From Acerihabitans sp047324305 (lineage in GTDB: Bacteria; Pseudomonadota; Gammaproteobacteria; Enterobacterales; Enterobacteriaceae), in contig NZ_CP178740.1 in the NCBI RefSeq assembly GCF_047324305.1, forward strand, positions 1,178,001 through 1,242,000: a stretch of DNA of 64,000 nt, given 5' to 3'. The notes under the pieces were generated by a model that saw nothing but the letters and a program-made list of their open reading frames with translations, was not told where the DNA came from and did not search any database. Below, one piece after another: positions 1 through 10,676 of this stretch. Within the stretch, counting starts at the first letter, position 1, and each line of letters opens with the position of its first letter. The position numbers were made by a program, and so were the translations under genes.

Positions 1-671
1 AGCTCCTTGCCGACGCCGGTTTCACCGGTGATCAGCACGTTCAGATCCGAATTGGCCACGATGCCGATTTCCTTTTTCAGCTGCGCCATGACCCCGGACA
101 AGCCGATCATTTCGTCGGCGCCCTCGGTTTGCGGCCGGCCGACGGCGCTTATCGGCGCAATGGCCTGTTTTTCCAATTGCTCCACCAGCAGCGCGTTGCT
201 GAGCGCGACCGAGAACAGCGCCCCCACCAGACGCAGTTCCTCATCGCTGAAATGATCGAGCTGATGCGCATCCATATCGTCAATGGTCAGGGCGCCGACC
301 AGGTTCTGGTGGGTAAACAGCGGCAGGCCGATACAGGCATGCACCTTCAATTGCTCATGGCCCGGGATCAGCCCGTCGTAAGGATCGGGCAACAGGCTGT
401 CCGCCGGAAAACGCACCACATCGCCGGCACGGGCGATGGCCTCCAGACGGGGATGCTCGGACAGCCGGAAACGGCGCCCCAGCACGTCGGGCGACAGACC
501 GGCGATCGCCAGCGGCCGGAACAGCTGCTGTTCATAGCTGAGCAGCGCGCAGGCGTCGCACGCGAGCAACCGGCGCAGGCTGTTGATCAACTGCTGGAAA
601 CGGTCCCTGCCGGAGATGCCCGATTGCAGCTCAATGGCAATCCGGCTCAGGGTTTGCATGGATAACGCCAT
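1..671 (-). CDS. norR: Nitric oxide-responsive sigma-54 activator NorR, partial (N-terminal part)
   Basis: The gene runs off the left edge, so only the first ~223 codons are present: the GAF sensor domain that binds NO at a non-haem iron, a linker, and the start of the AAA+ domain (Walker A residues GETGVGKE at the edge). I chose the ATG at 671 rather than the in-frame ATG at 659. With it, the N-terminus MALSMQTLSRIAIELQ aligns residue for residue with the E. coli start MSFSVDVLANIAIELQ. NorR activates sigma-54 RNA polymerase at the divergent norVW promoter when NO is present. Divergent neighbours norV and norW and the GTCA-N3-TGAC sites between them support the call strongly. Confidence 0.95.
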   Translation of the reverse strand, partial: MALSMQTLSRIAIELQSGISGRDRFQQLINSLRRLLACDACALLSYEQQLFRPLAIAGLSPDVLGRRFRLSEHPRLEAIARAGDVVRFPADSLLPDPYDGLIPGHEQLKVHACIGLPLFTHQNLVGALTIDDMDAHQLDHFSDEELRLVGALFSVALSNALLVEQLEKQAIAPISAVGRPQTEGADEMIGLSGVMAQLKKEIGIVANSDLNVLITGETGVGKE

Positions 672-760
672 AAGGATAAGCACCTGAAAGGTAAAAAGCG
701 GCGACAAGCCACAGCGTCATTACGCCGCGCAGGGCGGATGCGGCCCGGAGCGCCGACTAT

Positions 761-816
761 CTCATTGTGACAATAGCTGTGTCAAAAAAACATATTTCCA
801 ATTTCGTCATTTTGAC
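761..816. promoter_or_regulatory. Three NorR enhancer sites
   Basis: Three matches to the GT-N7-AC core sit in the norR-norV gap: 806-816 (GTCATTTTGAC, a perfect GTCA-N3-TGAC palindrome), 781-791 (GTCAAAAAAAC), and 761-771 (CTCATTGTGAC, one base off the palindrome). E. coli norVW also has three NorR sites upstream of its sigma-54 promoter. The spacing here is 20 and 25 bp between site starts. Confidence 0.75.
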
Positions 817-857
817 AAATAAATAATTTAAATTCTTTAATTTCAATGAATTAATTA

Positions 858-875
858 TTGGCATGGGTTATGCAG
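858..875 (+). promoter_or_regulatory. Sigma-54 promoter of norVW
   Basis: TTGGCATGGGTTATGCAG carries GG at 860-861 and GC at 872-873, which is the invariant 12-bp GG-to-GC step of sigma-54 (-24/-12) promoters. It lies 51 bp upstream of norV and ~40 bp downstream of the nearest NorR site. Transcription should begin near 885. Confidence 0.8.
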
Positions 876-926
876 CACTGATGCCATCCAGCGGTTTTCA
901 GTGGCAATTTACCATGAGGTTTTATC

Positions 927-2333
927 ATGACGGTACAGGTCAAAAACACTATTCATTGGGTGGGACAACGGGATTGGGAAGTACGCGATTTCCACGGCAC
1001 CGAGTATAAAACCCTTAAAGGCAGCAGCTATAACAGCTATCTGATCCGTGAAGAAAAAACGGTATTGATTGATACCGTGGACTATAAGTTCAGCCGTGAT
1101 TTCCTGCAAAACCTCGAGGCGGAAATCGATCTCGCCACCATAGATTATATTATCATCAACCACGCCGAGGAGGATCACGCGGGGGCCCTCACCGCGCTGA
1201 TGGCGCGTATCCCGCATACGCCGATTTATTGCACCACCAACGCCATTGACTCCATTAACGGCCACCACCATCACCCGGAATGGAACTTTCGCACGGTTAA
1301 AACCGGCGACAGCCTGGATATCGGCAACGGCAAGCAGCTGATCTTTATCGAGACGCCGATGCTGCACTGGCCCGACAGCATGATGACCTATCTCAGCGGC
1401 GATGCGGTGCTGTTCAGCAACGACGCTTTCGGCCAGCATTATTGCGACGAGCATCTGTTTAACGACGAAGTGGACCAGAATGAACTGTTTGAGCAATGCC
1501 AGCGTTACTACGCCAATATCCTGACGCCGTTCAGCCGGCTGGTCACCGCCAAGATCAATGAAATCCTGGGCTTTAACCTGCCCCTGTCGATGATCGCCAC
1601 GTCCCATGGCGTGGTGTGGCGCGACAATCCGACGCAGATCGTCGCTAAATATCTGCAGTGGGCCGACAGCTACCAGGAGGACCGTATTACCTTGTTTTAC
1701 GACACCATGTCGAACAACACCCGCATGATGGCGGATGCCATTGCCCAAGGGATTACTGAAACCGATCCCGGCGTGGCGGTAAAAATCTTTAACGTCGCCC
1801 GCCATGATAAAAACGAAATCCTGACCCAGGTTTTCCGCTCCAAAGGGGTGTTGGCCGGCTCCTCCACGATGAATAACGTCATGATGCCCAAGGTAGCGGC
1901 GCTGCTCGAAGAACTGGCGGGACTGCGCTTTCGCGATAAAAAGGCCTCGGCCTTCGGCAGCTACGGCTGGAACGGCGGCGCGGTGGACCGGGTGCAGACG
2001 CGGCTGATGGACGCCGGGTTCGAAACCTCCCTGCCCCTGAAGACTAAATGGCGACCGGACGGCGCGGCATTGAACCTCTGCCGCGAGCACGGCAGGGAAA
2101 TTGCCCGCCAGTGGGCGCTGCATCCTTTGGATGAGCAGGTCGCGGTTGCCCCCGCCCCCGCCGCCGCGGACACCGTCAGGATGCAATGCAGCGTGTGCCA
2201 ATGGATTTACGACCCCGCCCTGGGCGAACCGATGCAGGAAGTGGCGCCCGGTACCGGTTGGCCGCAGGTGCCGGAGACCTTTTTATGCCCGGAATGCGGT
2301 CTTGGCAAAGACGTCTTTGACGCGTTGAAATAA
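927..2333 (+). CDS. norV: Anaerobic nitric oxide reductase flavorubredoxin
   Basis: This 468-residue flavodiiron protein reduces NO to N2O under anaerobic conditions in the cytoplasm. The N-terminal metallo-beta-lactamase-like domain carries the diiron ligands, visible as H79-x-E81-x-D83-H84 with later ligands around the SGDAVLFSND and TSHG motifs. An FMN-binding flavodoxin domain follows from about residue 255. A C-terminal rubredoxin domain has two CxxC pairs at C421/C424 and C454/C457. The length is slightly below the E. coli protein (479), the shortfall being in the Ala/Pro-rich linker before the rubredoxin. It is the first gene of a two-gene operon with norW, under NorR and sigma-54. Confidence 0.97.
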   Translation: MTVQVKNTIHWVGQRDWEVRDFHGTEYKTLKGSSYNSYLIREEKTVLIDTVDYKFSRDFLQNLEAEIDLATIDYIIINHAEEDHAGALTALMARIPHTPIYCTTNAIDSINGHHHHPEWNFRTVKTGDSLDIGNGKQLIFIETPMLHWPDSMMTYLSGDAVLFSNDAFGQHYCDEHLFNDEVDQNELFEQCQRYYANILTPFSRLVTAKINEILGFNLPLSMIATSHGVVWRDNPTQIVAKYLQWADSYQEDRITLFYDTMSNNTRMMADAIAQGITETDPGVAVKIFNVARHDKNEILTQVFRSKGVLAGSSTMNNVMMPKVAALLEELAGLRFRDKKASAFGSYGWNGGAVDRVQTRLMDAGFETSLPLKTKWRPDGAALNLCREHGREIARQWALHPLDEQVAVAPAPAAADTVRMQCSVCQWIYDPALGEPMQEVAPGTGWPQVPETFLCPECGLGKDVFDALK

Positions 2334-2342
2334 GGCGATGAG

Positions 2343-3479
2343 ATGAACGAAGGCATTGTTATTATCGGCTCCGGCTTTGCCGCCCGGCAGTTGATCAAGA
2401 ACCTGCGCAAGCTCGATGACGGCGTGCCGATCCGGCTTATCGCCGACGACAGCTGCGATGAATACCACAAGCCGGAGCTAAGCCATGTGTTCAGCCAGCG
2501 GCAACGCGCGGACGACCTGACCCGGATGACCGCCGGGGACTTTGCCGAACAGTTCCGGCTGACGCTGCACCGTCATTCACGGGCGCAGCGTATCGATGCC
2601 GCGGCGCGGCGGGTCTATTGCAGCGACGGCGAATATGGCTACCGTCAGTTGATCCTGGCCACCGGCGCGCAGGCCGTTATCCCGGCGATTGAAGGCCGGG
2701 AACTGATGCTGACGCTCAATAGCCAGCAACAGTACCGCCGGATAGAAGACCAGCTGCGGCAGGCGCGGCGGGTCCTGTTATTGGGCGCCGGCCTTATCGG
2801 CACTGAACTTGCCATGGACCTGACCCGGGCGGGCAAACAGGTGATCCTCCTCGATCAGGCGGCCAGCATCCTGGCGTCCCTGATGCCGGCTGAAGTCAGC
2901 GCGCGTCTCCAGCATCGCCTGGTCCGGCAGGGGGTGGAGCTGATCCTTAACACCCGGCTGCTGAGCCTGTGTCAGACCGCGACCGGCATCGCCGCCGCCC
3001 TGCCGCGCGGCCGTCTGCTGGAAGTGGATGCCGCCATTGCCGCCATCGGGCTAAAGCCCGACACCGCGCTGGCCTTATCGGCCGGTCTGGATACCGGCAG
3101 GGGTATCCGGGTTAACGACAGATTGCGCACCTCGGATCCCGCCATCTATGCGCTGGGCGATTGCGCGGAAATCAACGGCGCGCTGATGCCTTTTTTACAA
3201 CCGATACAGCTCAGCGCCGCGGTGTTGGCTAAAAATCTGTTGGGCGGTAACGACAGCCTGTTACTGCCGCCGATGCTGGTAAAGGTGAAAACGCCCGATA
3301 TGCCGCTGCACCTGGCGGGCCAAACGCAGCGCACGGATTTACACTGGCAGATCAACTTTGACACCCAGGGTATACTGGCGCAGGGTTGGGATGAACAACG
3401 GCGGCTGTGCGCCTTTGTCGCGGGAGAAGCGCGGATGAAGGAGGCGTTTTTACTGCTGCGCCAGTTGGCGCCATGCTGA
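2343..3479 (+). CDS. norW: NADH:flavorubredoxin reductase
   Basis: This 378-residue FAD enzyme passes electrons from NADH to the rubredoxin domain of NorV. The FAD Rossmann motif is at the N-terminus (IVIIGSGFAARQ) and the NADH Rossmann motif is near residue 147 (VLLLGAGLIGTELA). A C-terminal FAD motif (YALGDCAEI) is near residue 270. It starts 9 bp after norV, so the two are co-transcribed. Length matches the E. coli enzyme (377). Confidence 0.96.
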   Translation: MNEGIVIIGSGFAARQLIKNLRKLDDGVPIRLIADDSCDEYHKPELSHVFSQRQRADDLTRMTAGDFAEQFRLTLHRHSRAQRIDAAARRVYCSDGEYGYRQLILATGAQAVIPAIEGRELMLTLNSQQQYRRIEDQLRQARRVLLLGAGLIGTELAMDLTRAGKQVILLDQAASILASLMPAEVSARLQHRLVRQGVELILNTRLLSLCQTATGIAAALPRGRLLEVDAAIAAIGLKPDTALALSAGLDTGRGIRVNDRLRTSDPAIYALGDCAEINGALMPFLQPIQLSAAVLAKNLLGGNDSLLLPPMLVKVKTPDMPLHLAGQTQRTDLHWQINFDTQGILAQGWDEQRRLCAFVAGEARMKEAFLLLRQLAPC

Positions 3480-3595
3480 ACGCGTCCTCACGGCCGGCGG
3501 CCCGGCGGTAGCCGCCCGGTCGGTATTGACCCGCCATCCCCGGCATTATGTTGATAAATTGACGATGGCCGTTGCCCTCAACGGCGGAGAACGAT

Positions 3596-4459
3596 ATGCA
3601 AGATTTGATGTGTTATAAAACCCTGCCCGAATGGGATAGCCAGACGCTGCCGGAGGCCTTCCGCCAGCGGCACAATACCCAGGAGGGCGTATGGGCGAAA
3701 CTCACTGTACTGCAGGGCACGCTGTCCTTTGCGTTTTTAAGCGAAAACGATGAGGTGCTGGAATCCCACGCGTTTACGCGCGACAACCCGCCGCCCCTGG
3801 TGGAGCCGCAGCGCTGGCACCGTATTGTCGCCAGCTCGGCGGATATGCGTTGCCAACTGGCCTTTTACTGCCGGCCGGAGGATTATTATCATCTTAAGCA
3901 CGGCATGACGCGCACGCATTCCGAGGTGATTAACGCCGCCGCATACGCGGCGCCGGGCAAAGCGCTGGATCTGGGCTGCGGCGCGGGCCGTAATGCGCTG
4001 TATCTGAACCTGCTGGGGTTTGATGTCACGGCGTATGATAAAAGCCAGCAAAGCATCGATGCCCTGAATACCCTTATCGCGATCGAGCAACGCGATCATA
4101 TCTCAGCCGGCGTTTATGATATCAACGAACAGCTGATAAACGGCCGGTACGACTTTATTCTCTCGACCGTGGTGCTGATGTTTTTACAGGCCGACCGGAT
4201 CGAGCGCGTTATCCGCAATATGCAGCAAAGCACCAACGACGGCGGGCTGAATCTTATTGTCGCCGCCATGTCCACCGAGGATTGTCCCTGCCCGCTGCCG
4301 TTTCCGTTTACTTTCAGCGCCGGGGAACTGTCCGGGTATTATCGCGATTGGGAAATAATAAAATATAACGAGGATAGGGGAGAACTGCATAAAACCGACG
4401 CCGAAGGCAACCGCATTAAGCTGCGTTTTGCCACGCTGCTGGCGCGCAAGCGGCCCTGA
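3596..4459 (+). CDS. tehB: Tellurite resistance S-adenosylmethionine methyltransferase TehB, long form
   Basis: The 287-residue protein has two parts. Residues 1-~85 form a small beta-rich DUF1971/TehB-type domain, and the rest is a class I methyltransferase with motif I ALDLGCGAGRN and the conserved AAMSTEDCPCPLPFPFTFS segment. This is the two-domain arrangement of Haemophilus TehB rather than the short E. coli one. TehB methylates tellurite and selenite in an S-adenosylmethionine-dependent way and gives resistance to oxyanions and oxidants. An ATG 24 bp upstream is open, but the ATG at 3596 has a GGAG ribosome site six bases ahead and gives the conserved start MQDLMCYKTLPEW. No tehA transporter gene is nearby. 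Confidence 0.9.
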   Translation: MQDLMCYKTLPEWDSQTLPEAFRQRHNTQEGVWAKLTVLQGTLSFAFLSENDEVLESHAFTRDNPPPLVEPQRWHRIVASSADMRCQLAFYCRPEDYYHLKHGMTRTHSEVINAAAYAAPGKALDLGCGAGRNALYLNLLGFDVTAYDKSQQSIDALNTLIAIEQRDHISAGVYDINEQLINGRYDFILSTVVLMFLQADRIERVIRNMQQSTNDGGLNLIVAAMSTEDCPCPLPFPFTFSAGELSGYYRDWEIIKYNEDRGELHKTDAEGNRIKLRFATLLARKRP

Positions 4460-4673
4460 CAGAACCGGGAAAGCAACCGGGCGCCCCCGGCGGCCGGGGC
4501 TTCCCGGCACAGCGGCATCGCCAGTACATACGGACGTTTCAGGGCAGAATGCGCGCGGCGAACCTGCTACCCGCGGGGCCAGCGCCGCCTGGTCCCTTCT
4601 GCATGCCCGCACGGCGCCGGGCTATTATCCCGGCCCGGCGAAAGCTGCGGCCGCGGGCGACGGCAGCCGCGCG

Positions 4674-5327
4674 TCAGCTGGCCTGACGTGCCAACGAGCG
4701 GCGGTAGTCCACCAGATCTTCGATGGTGACCACCGGCATATCATACTTTTTGCCGAACGCGATGATTTCCGGAGCATGGGCCATGCTGCCGTCCTCATTG
4801 GTGACTTCGCACAGCACGCCCATCGGCTTGAGGCCGGCCAGGGTGGTCAGGTCGATGCTGGCCTCGGTATGGCCGCCGCGGGTGAGCACGCCGCCCGGCT
4901 GGGCGCGCAGCGGGAACACGTGGCCGGGACGATTGAGATCGCTGGGCTTGGCGTTGTCTTTGATGGCGGCGCGGATGGTGGTCAGGCGGTCGGCGGCGGA
5001 AACGCCGGTGGTGACGCCTTCCGCGGCTTCGATGGTGATGGTAAACGCCGTCTGGTAGTGGCTGGAGTTGTGTTCCACCATCATCGGCAGATCCAGCTGC
5101 CGGCGGCGCTCCTCGGTCAGGCACAGGCAAACAATGCCGCTGCCGTGGCGGATGGCCAGGGCCATCTGTTCAACCGTCATGCTTTCGGCGGCAAAAATCA
5201 TGTCGCCTTCGTTTTCACGATCTTCATTGTCCAGCACCAGCACACCGCGACCATGGCGCAATGCGTTAAGTGCGTTTTCCACGCGTTCTGTCGGCGTACC
5301 GAACTCGGAAAGAAGCGTCTGATTCAT
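4674..5327 (-). CDS. ribB: 3,4-dihydroxy-2-butanone 4-phosphate synthase
   Basis: This enzyme converts ribulose 5-phosphate to formate and 3,4-dihydroxy-2-butanone 4-phosphate, the four-carbon unit of riboflavin. The 217 residues match E. coli RibB exactly in length. The signature DNEDRENEGD, which binds metal and substrate, is near residue 33, and RPGHVFPLRA and GHTEASIDL are near residues 134-155. It is a stand-alone RibB without the GTP cyclohydrolase II fusion. A long leader upstream contains an FMN riboswitch, so expression should fall when FMN is plentiful. A GAGG ribosome site precedes the ATG. Confidence 0.98.
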   Translation of the reverse strand: MNQTLLSEFGTPTERVENALNALRHGRGVLVLDNEDRENEGDMIFAAESMTVEQMALAIRHGSGIVCLCLTEERRRQLDLPMMVEHNSSHYQTAFTITIEAAEGVTTGVSAADRLTTIRAAIKDNAKPSDLNRPGHVFPLRAQPGGVLTRGGHTEASIDLTTLAGLKPMGVLCEVTNEDGSMAHAPEIIAFGKKYDMPVVTIEDLVDYRRSLARQAS

Positions 5328-5410
5328 GGTAAAAAAAACCTCATAAAGTATATGGATTACCAGAACCAGGGCAGACTTAGGAGTAGCCTTAACAGGCTAA
5401 AAGATAACGA

Positions 5411-5430
5411 GAATGAGCTGGCAGCTCATT
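5411..5430 (-). terminator. Stem-loop in the ribB leader, probable riboswitch expression platform
   Basis: An almost gapless inverted repeat (AATGAGCTG, one base, CAGCTCATT) lies between the FMN aptamer and ribB. Downstream on the minus strand is a T-containing stretch (CTCGTTATCTTTT), which fits an attenuator-type hairpin controlled by the aptamer. The position supports this, but I cannot fold alternative structures. Confidence 0.55.
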
Positions 5431-5440
5431 GTTGGCCGTT

Positions 5441-5610
5441 ACTCTCTCCCATCCGGACTATAACCGTCGGCCCCGGAATTACACCGGGTCTGCTGACCTC
5501 AAATCCTACGGCAATCTGAGCGCTCGCGGGCTTCCTGTGCAATAATCGTCAATAGCAATTAGCGCACGGGTTTACCGCCGGTGGGGAGTTTCGCCCCGCC
5601 CTGAGAATAA
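5441..5610 (-). ncRNA. FMN riboswitch (RFN element)
   Basis: On the minus strand the conserved RFN blocks appear in order: TCAGGGCGGGGCGAAA, CTCCCCACCGGCGGTAAA, AGCCCGCGAGCG, GGTCAGCAGACCCGGTG, AATTCCGGGGCCGACGG and AGTCCGGATGGGAGAGAG. This is a complete aptamer directly ahead of ribB, as in E. coli. FMN binding represses ribB. Confidence 0.96.
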
Positions 5611-5703
5611 GCGGAATTACTATAACGCCATTGGATTATCGGAGCAATTAGCAAACGAATAATTTCTGGCGGCTCTTTTAGTTTCTTCTCGGCTGATCTG
5701 GCA

Positions 5704-5713
5704 TTACACTTAA
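5704..5713 (+). promoter_or_regulatory. Candidate -10 element for ubiK
   Basis: TTACACTTAA, 28 bp upstream of the ubiK ATG, resembles the extended sigma-S-type -10 (CTAYRCTTAA). Near-identical motifs precede cca, yqjD and the repeat array before yqjG. No good -35 was found, which is usual for sigma-S promoters. Confidence 0.4.
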
Positions 5714-5741
5714 CCAAAACTAACGCGTTAGGGAACTACAG

Positions 5742-6143
5742 ATGATAGACACCAAAAAAATCGAACAGCTTGCCCGTCAGATCCATGAGTCCCTGCCAAA
5801 AGGCATCCGCGATCTGGGCGATGACGTGGATAAAAAAATCCGCCAGGTGTTGCAAAGCCAGTTCAGCCGGATGGATTTAATCAGCCGCGAGGAATTTGAC
5901 GTGCAGACCCAGGTATTGCTGCGCACCCGGGAAAAGCTGAACCAGCTGGAACTGCGCATCAATGCGCTGGAAACCATGCCGAACAGCGGCGGCGCCTCGA
6001 CGGTGGCCGGCGCCACATCACCTGTAACCCCGGGCGCCGCCGTATCGGCCCCGGCCGCCGCGCCGGCAAGCGATGAACCGCCGGCCGAAACGCAGGCTGG
6101 AAGCATCGCCGCAGACATTAAGGACGCAGGCAAGAAGCCGTAG
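5742..6143 (+). CDS. ubiK: Ubiquinone biosynthesis accessory factor UbiK (YqiC)
   Basis: The first ~80 residues form the BMFP/YqiC coiled coil (MIDTKKIEQLARQIHESLPK, then RTREKLNQLELRINALE). UbiK trimers work with UbiJ to help the soluble Ubi complex build ubiquinone under aerobic conditions. The protein is 133 residues, longer than the E. coli one, because of an Ala/Pro/Gly-rich tail after residue 85 with no recognisable domain. The gene is divergent from ribB, as in E. coli. Confidence 0.93.
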   Translation: MIDTKKIEQLARQIHESLPKGIRDLGDDVDKKIRQVLQSQFSRMDLISREEFDVQTQVLLRTREKLNQLELRINALETMPNSGGASTVAGATSPVTPGAAVSAPAAAPASDEPPAETQAGSIAADIKDAGKKP

Positions 6144-6228
6144 GCCGCCGCAAAATATCGGGCGGCCGCGGACACGTTATCCGCCGGGAAAAGCGGGGGG
6201 CAACGGCGCCGTCGCGGCGCCCTTGCCT

Positions 6229-7662
<1,434 letters not shown>

Positions 7663-7766
7663 CCACTCGCTCCAGACTTAACGATTTTATTGCGCGGGAT
7701 TCTAGCATAGGCTGCGGCAATTCTCTCCCACCCCCGATAGTGGAACGCATTTTCCCGCCCTTGCCC

Positions 7767-10631
7767 TCAGTCGAGCCATTTTTTCCAGTAGGCGGTAATC
7801 AGCGCGCGTTCGGTTTGAAACCGATGGCTATCCACGCGCCCCGGCAGGTCCTGCAGCGCCAGATGATGGATTTCGTCGCGCAGGGTGGTATAGGCGTCGC
7901 TTAATCGCGCGGCGTCGTCCGGGCTGATGATCCCGTGGCGCGCCATCAGCGCGAAAATGCGCACATTATCGGACCAGCGCGTCAGTTCCGGGATGGCGCA
8001 GGCATAACGCAGCACCAGGTACTGCGCCAGAAATTCAATATCGGTGATGCCGCCTTCGTCGGCCTTGATATCAAACTGTTCGCCGTTTTTACCGGCCAGG
8101 TGCCGGCGCATTTTGGCGCGCATCTCGCTGACGTCCACGCGCAAGGCCGCCGGATCGCGCTCCCGGCACAGCACCTCGCGGCGGATGGCGGTAAAACGCG
8201 CCCGCAGCGCGTCGTCGCCATATACCTGGCGCGCCCTGACCAGCGCCTGGTGCTCCCAGGTCCAGGCCTCATGCAACTGGTAGTCCGCAAAAGCGTCCAG
8301 GGTGCTGACCAGCATACCGGCCGCGCCGGAGGGACGCAGGCGCGGGTCGACTTCATACAGCACGCCCGCGGGCGTGCGGGTGCTGAATAAATGCATGATC
8401 CGCTGCGCCAGGCGCAGGTAGAACTGGCGGCCGTCAATACTGCGCTCGCCGTCGGTCATCACCTCCGCCGGACAATCATGTAAAAACACCACATCCAGAT
8501 CCGAGCCGTACCCCAGCTCCCAGCCGCCCAGCTTGCCATAGCCGATTACCGCGAATCCCTGGCCGCCCTGCTCGCCCAGATGGGCGGGACGGCCGTAACG
8601 CGCCACCATGGTCTTCCAGGCTTGCTGGAGCACGGCGGCAATCATGGCCTCGGCCAGATAGGTCAGGTGATCGCTGACCCGCATGACCGGCAGCACGCCG
8701 GTAATATCGCTGGCGGCAATGCGCAGTTGCTGCGCCTGCTTAAACTGGCGCATGGCGTCGAGCTGCTGCTCTTCGTCCTCCTCCGGCACCCGCAGTAAAT
8801 ACTGACGCAGTTCATCACCGTAAGCTTCAGGCGCCAGGGGATGGTAGAGCGTGGCCGGATCCAGCAGTTCATCCAGCAACAGCGGATGGCGGGCCAGTTG
8901 GGTGGCGATCATCGCCGAGGCGGCACACAGACGGATCAGGTGGGTCAACGCCCCCGGATACTCCACCAGCAGTTCCAGGTAAGTGGTGCGGGACACGATG
9001 CTCAGCAGCATCGGCGCCAGCCGTCCGAAGACATCGTCGGCGGCCGGCTGCGGACAGATTTGCGCCAGCAGCCGCGGCATCAGTTGATCGAGCACCTCGC
9101 GCCCGCGCGGGCCGATGGTACGTTTCGCTATGTCGCGCCGTAATTCCACCAAGCGGGCCAGAAGGCGCCCGCGCCCGGCCTCATCCAGCTGCGGCGCCAG
9201 AAGTCCGGCATCCTGCTCCGGCGCGTCGTCAAACCACAGCGCGCCATAGCGGTCGAAATCCACCGGGTCCGCCGGATCGGGCGCGTCGTCGCCGATAAGC
9301 ATATCAAAGATTAACCGCACCCGCCGCATATGGCCGGACAGCGCGTCCTCAAGGGCCGGCCAGTCGGCCACCGCCATGCCGTAGGCCAGGCGGGCGCGGT
9401 TGAGCGCATCGGCCGGCAGGGTCTGGGTTTGTTCATCGTTGATGGCCTGCAGCAGGTTTTCCAGCCGGCGCAGGTAGAGATAGGCCTGGCTTAATTGTTC
9501 GGTCTGGCCGGTGGTCAGCAGGCCAAGCTCGCCGACCGCGCTCAGGGTAGGCAACAGCGAGCGCTGCTGCAGACGGGGTTCCCGGCCGCCGCGGATCAGC
9601 TGGAATACCTGGGTAATGAATTCTATTTCCCGAATGCCGCCGGCGCCCAGCTTGATATTGTCTTTTAGTCCCCGGCGCCGCACTTCGCGGGCAATCATGA
9701 TTTTCATATTGCGCAGGGATTGGATCACGCTGAAATCGATATAGCGCCGGAACACAAAAGGACGCAGCAGGCTTCGCAGTTCCTGGCAGTAGGCGTCGTC
9801 ACCGTCGCCCATCAGCCGGGCCTTGACCATGGCGTACCGCTCCCAGTCACGCCCCTGTTCCTGGTAATAATCCTCCAGGGCGGCAAAACTCAGCACCAGC
9901 GGCCCGCTGTCGCCAAACGGCCGCAGGCGCATATCCACCCGGTAGACAAATCCGTCGGCGGTCGGCTGATCGAGGACTTTGATAAGCCGCTGCCCCAGGC
10001 GGGTAAAAAACAGCGCGTTGTCCAGCTCGCGCCGCCCGCCCCGGGTCTGGCCGTTTTCCGGATAGGCGAAAATCAAATCGATATCGGAAGAGAAATTCAG
10101 CTCGCCGCCGCCGAGCTTGCCCATACCCAACACCAGCAGCGGCTGCGCGGCGCCGTGCGCATTAGACGGCGTGCCCCACTCACGGCAGCACACCTGGTAT
10201 AGCCAGTCGCGCGCCGCAATAATCAGCGTTTCGGCAAGCTGGCTGAGCTGGATCAGGGTCTCGGTGGTCGCGCAGGCATCCAGTGCCTGCGCCCAGGCAA
10301 TACGCACCAGGGCGCGGCGGCGGAACAGGCGCAGCTCACGCATCAGCGCCGCCTCGTCCTGCACCTGCGCCAGCCGCGCCTGGAGCGACGAGGCATAACC
10401 GCGCCACTCGTCCGCGCGGGGCGGATCGCGGTGCAATTCCTCCAGCCAGTCCGGCCGGGCAATCAGCGCTTCGCTGATAAAATCACTTAACGCCAGCGCG
10501 ACGGCGGTGTTTTCGTCCACCACAGCAGACCCGGCGGCCACCTCCCCGTCCGCCGGACGGGCGGGCATCAGCCGGGCGGCCATCGCCTGCGCCTGGCGAT
10601 CCAGCAGGGGCGGAAGAGGCAATTTCATCAT
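7767..10631 (-). CDS. glnE: Glutamine synthetase adenylyltransferase / adenylyl-removing enzyme
   Basis: This 954-residue bifunctional enzyme tunes glutamine synthetase by adding or removing AMP on a tyrosine, in response to glutamine and PII. Both nucleotidyltransferase modules are visible. The N-terminal removase has GMGKLGGGELNFSSDIDL and the C-terminal transferase has GYGKLGGWELGYGSDLDV, each with the paired aspartates. Length is close to E. coli GlnE (946). ygiF is immediately upstream on the same strand with a gap of about 45 bp, so the two are probably co-transcribed. Confidence 0.98.
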   Translation of the reverse strand: MMKLPLPPLLDRQAQAMAARLMPARPADGEVAAGSAVVDENTAVALALSDFISEALIARPDWLEELHRDPPRADEWRGYASSLQARLAQVQDEAALMRELRLFRRRALVRIAWAQALDACATTETLIQLSQLAETLIIAARDWLYQVCCREWGTPSNAHGAAQPLLVLGMGKLGGGELNFSSDIDLIFAYPENGQTRGGRRELDNALFFTRLGQRLIKVLDQPTADGFVYRVDMRLRPFGDSGPLVLSFAALEDYYQEQGRDWERYAMVKARLMGDGDDAYCQELRSLLRPFVFRRYIDFSVIQSLRNMKIMIAREVRRRGLKDNIKLGAGGIREIEFITQVFQLIRGGREPRLQQRSLLPTLSAVGELGLLTTGQTEQLSQAYLYLRRLENLLQAINDEQTQTLPADALNRARLAYGMAVADWPALEDALSGHMRRVRLIFDMLIGDDAPDPADPVDFDRYGALWFDDAPEQDAGLLAPQLDEAGRGRLLARLVELRRDIAKRTIGPRGREVLDQLMPRLLAQICPQPAADDVFGRLAPMLLSIVSRTTYLELLVEYPGALTHLIRLCAASAMIATQLARHPLLLDELLDPATLYHPLAPEAYGDELRQYLLRVPEEDEEQQLDAMRQFKQAQQLRIAASDITGVLPVMRVSDHLTYLAEAMIAAVLQQAWKTMVARYGRPAHLGEQGGQGFAVIGYGKLGGWELGYGSDLDVVFLHDCPAEVMTDGERSIDGRQFYLRLAQRIMHLFSTRTPAGVLYEVDPRLRPSGAAGMLVSTLDAFADYQLHEAWTWEHQALVRARQVYGDDALRARFTAIRREVLCRERDPAALRVDVSEMRAKMRRHLAGKNGEQFDIKADEGGITDIEFLAQYLVLRYACAIPELTRWSDNVRIFALMARHGIISPDDAARLSDAYTTLRDEIHHLALQDLPGRVDSHRFQTERALITAYWKKWLD

Positions 10632-10676
10632 CGATCTCCTGGTGATGTCACGGGCAATGCTGCGGCCCCGCGGGGC

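Noticed and set aside
909..2201. 430-codon open frame antisense to norV
   Set aside because: It mirrors norV codons, has no family features, and norV itself is certain with all metal ligands. GC-rich genes commonly leave long antisense frames.
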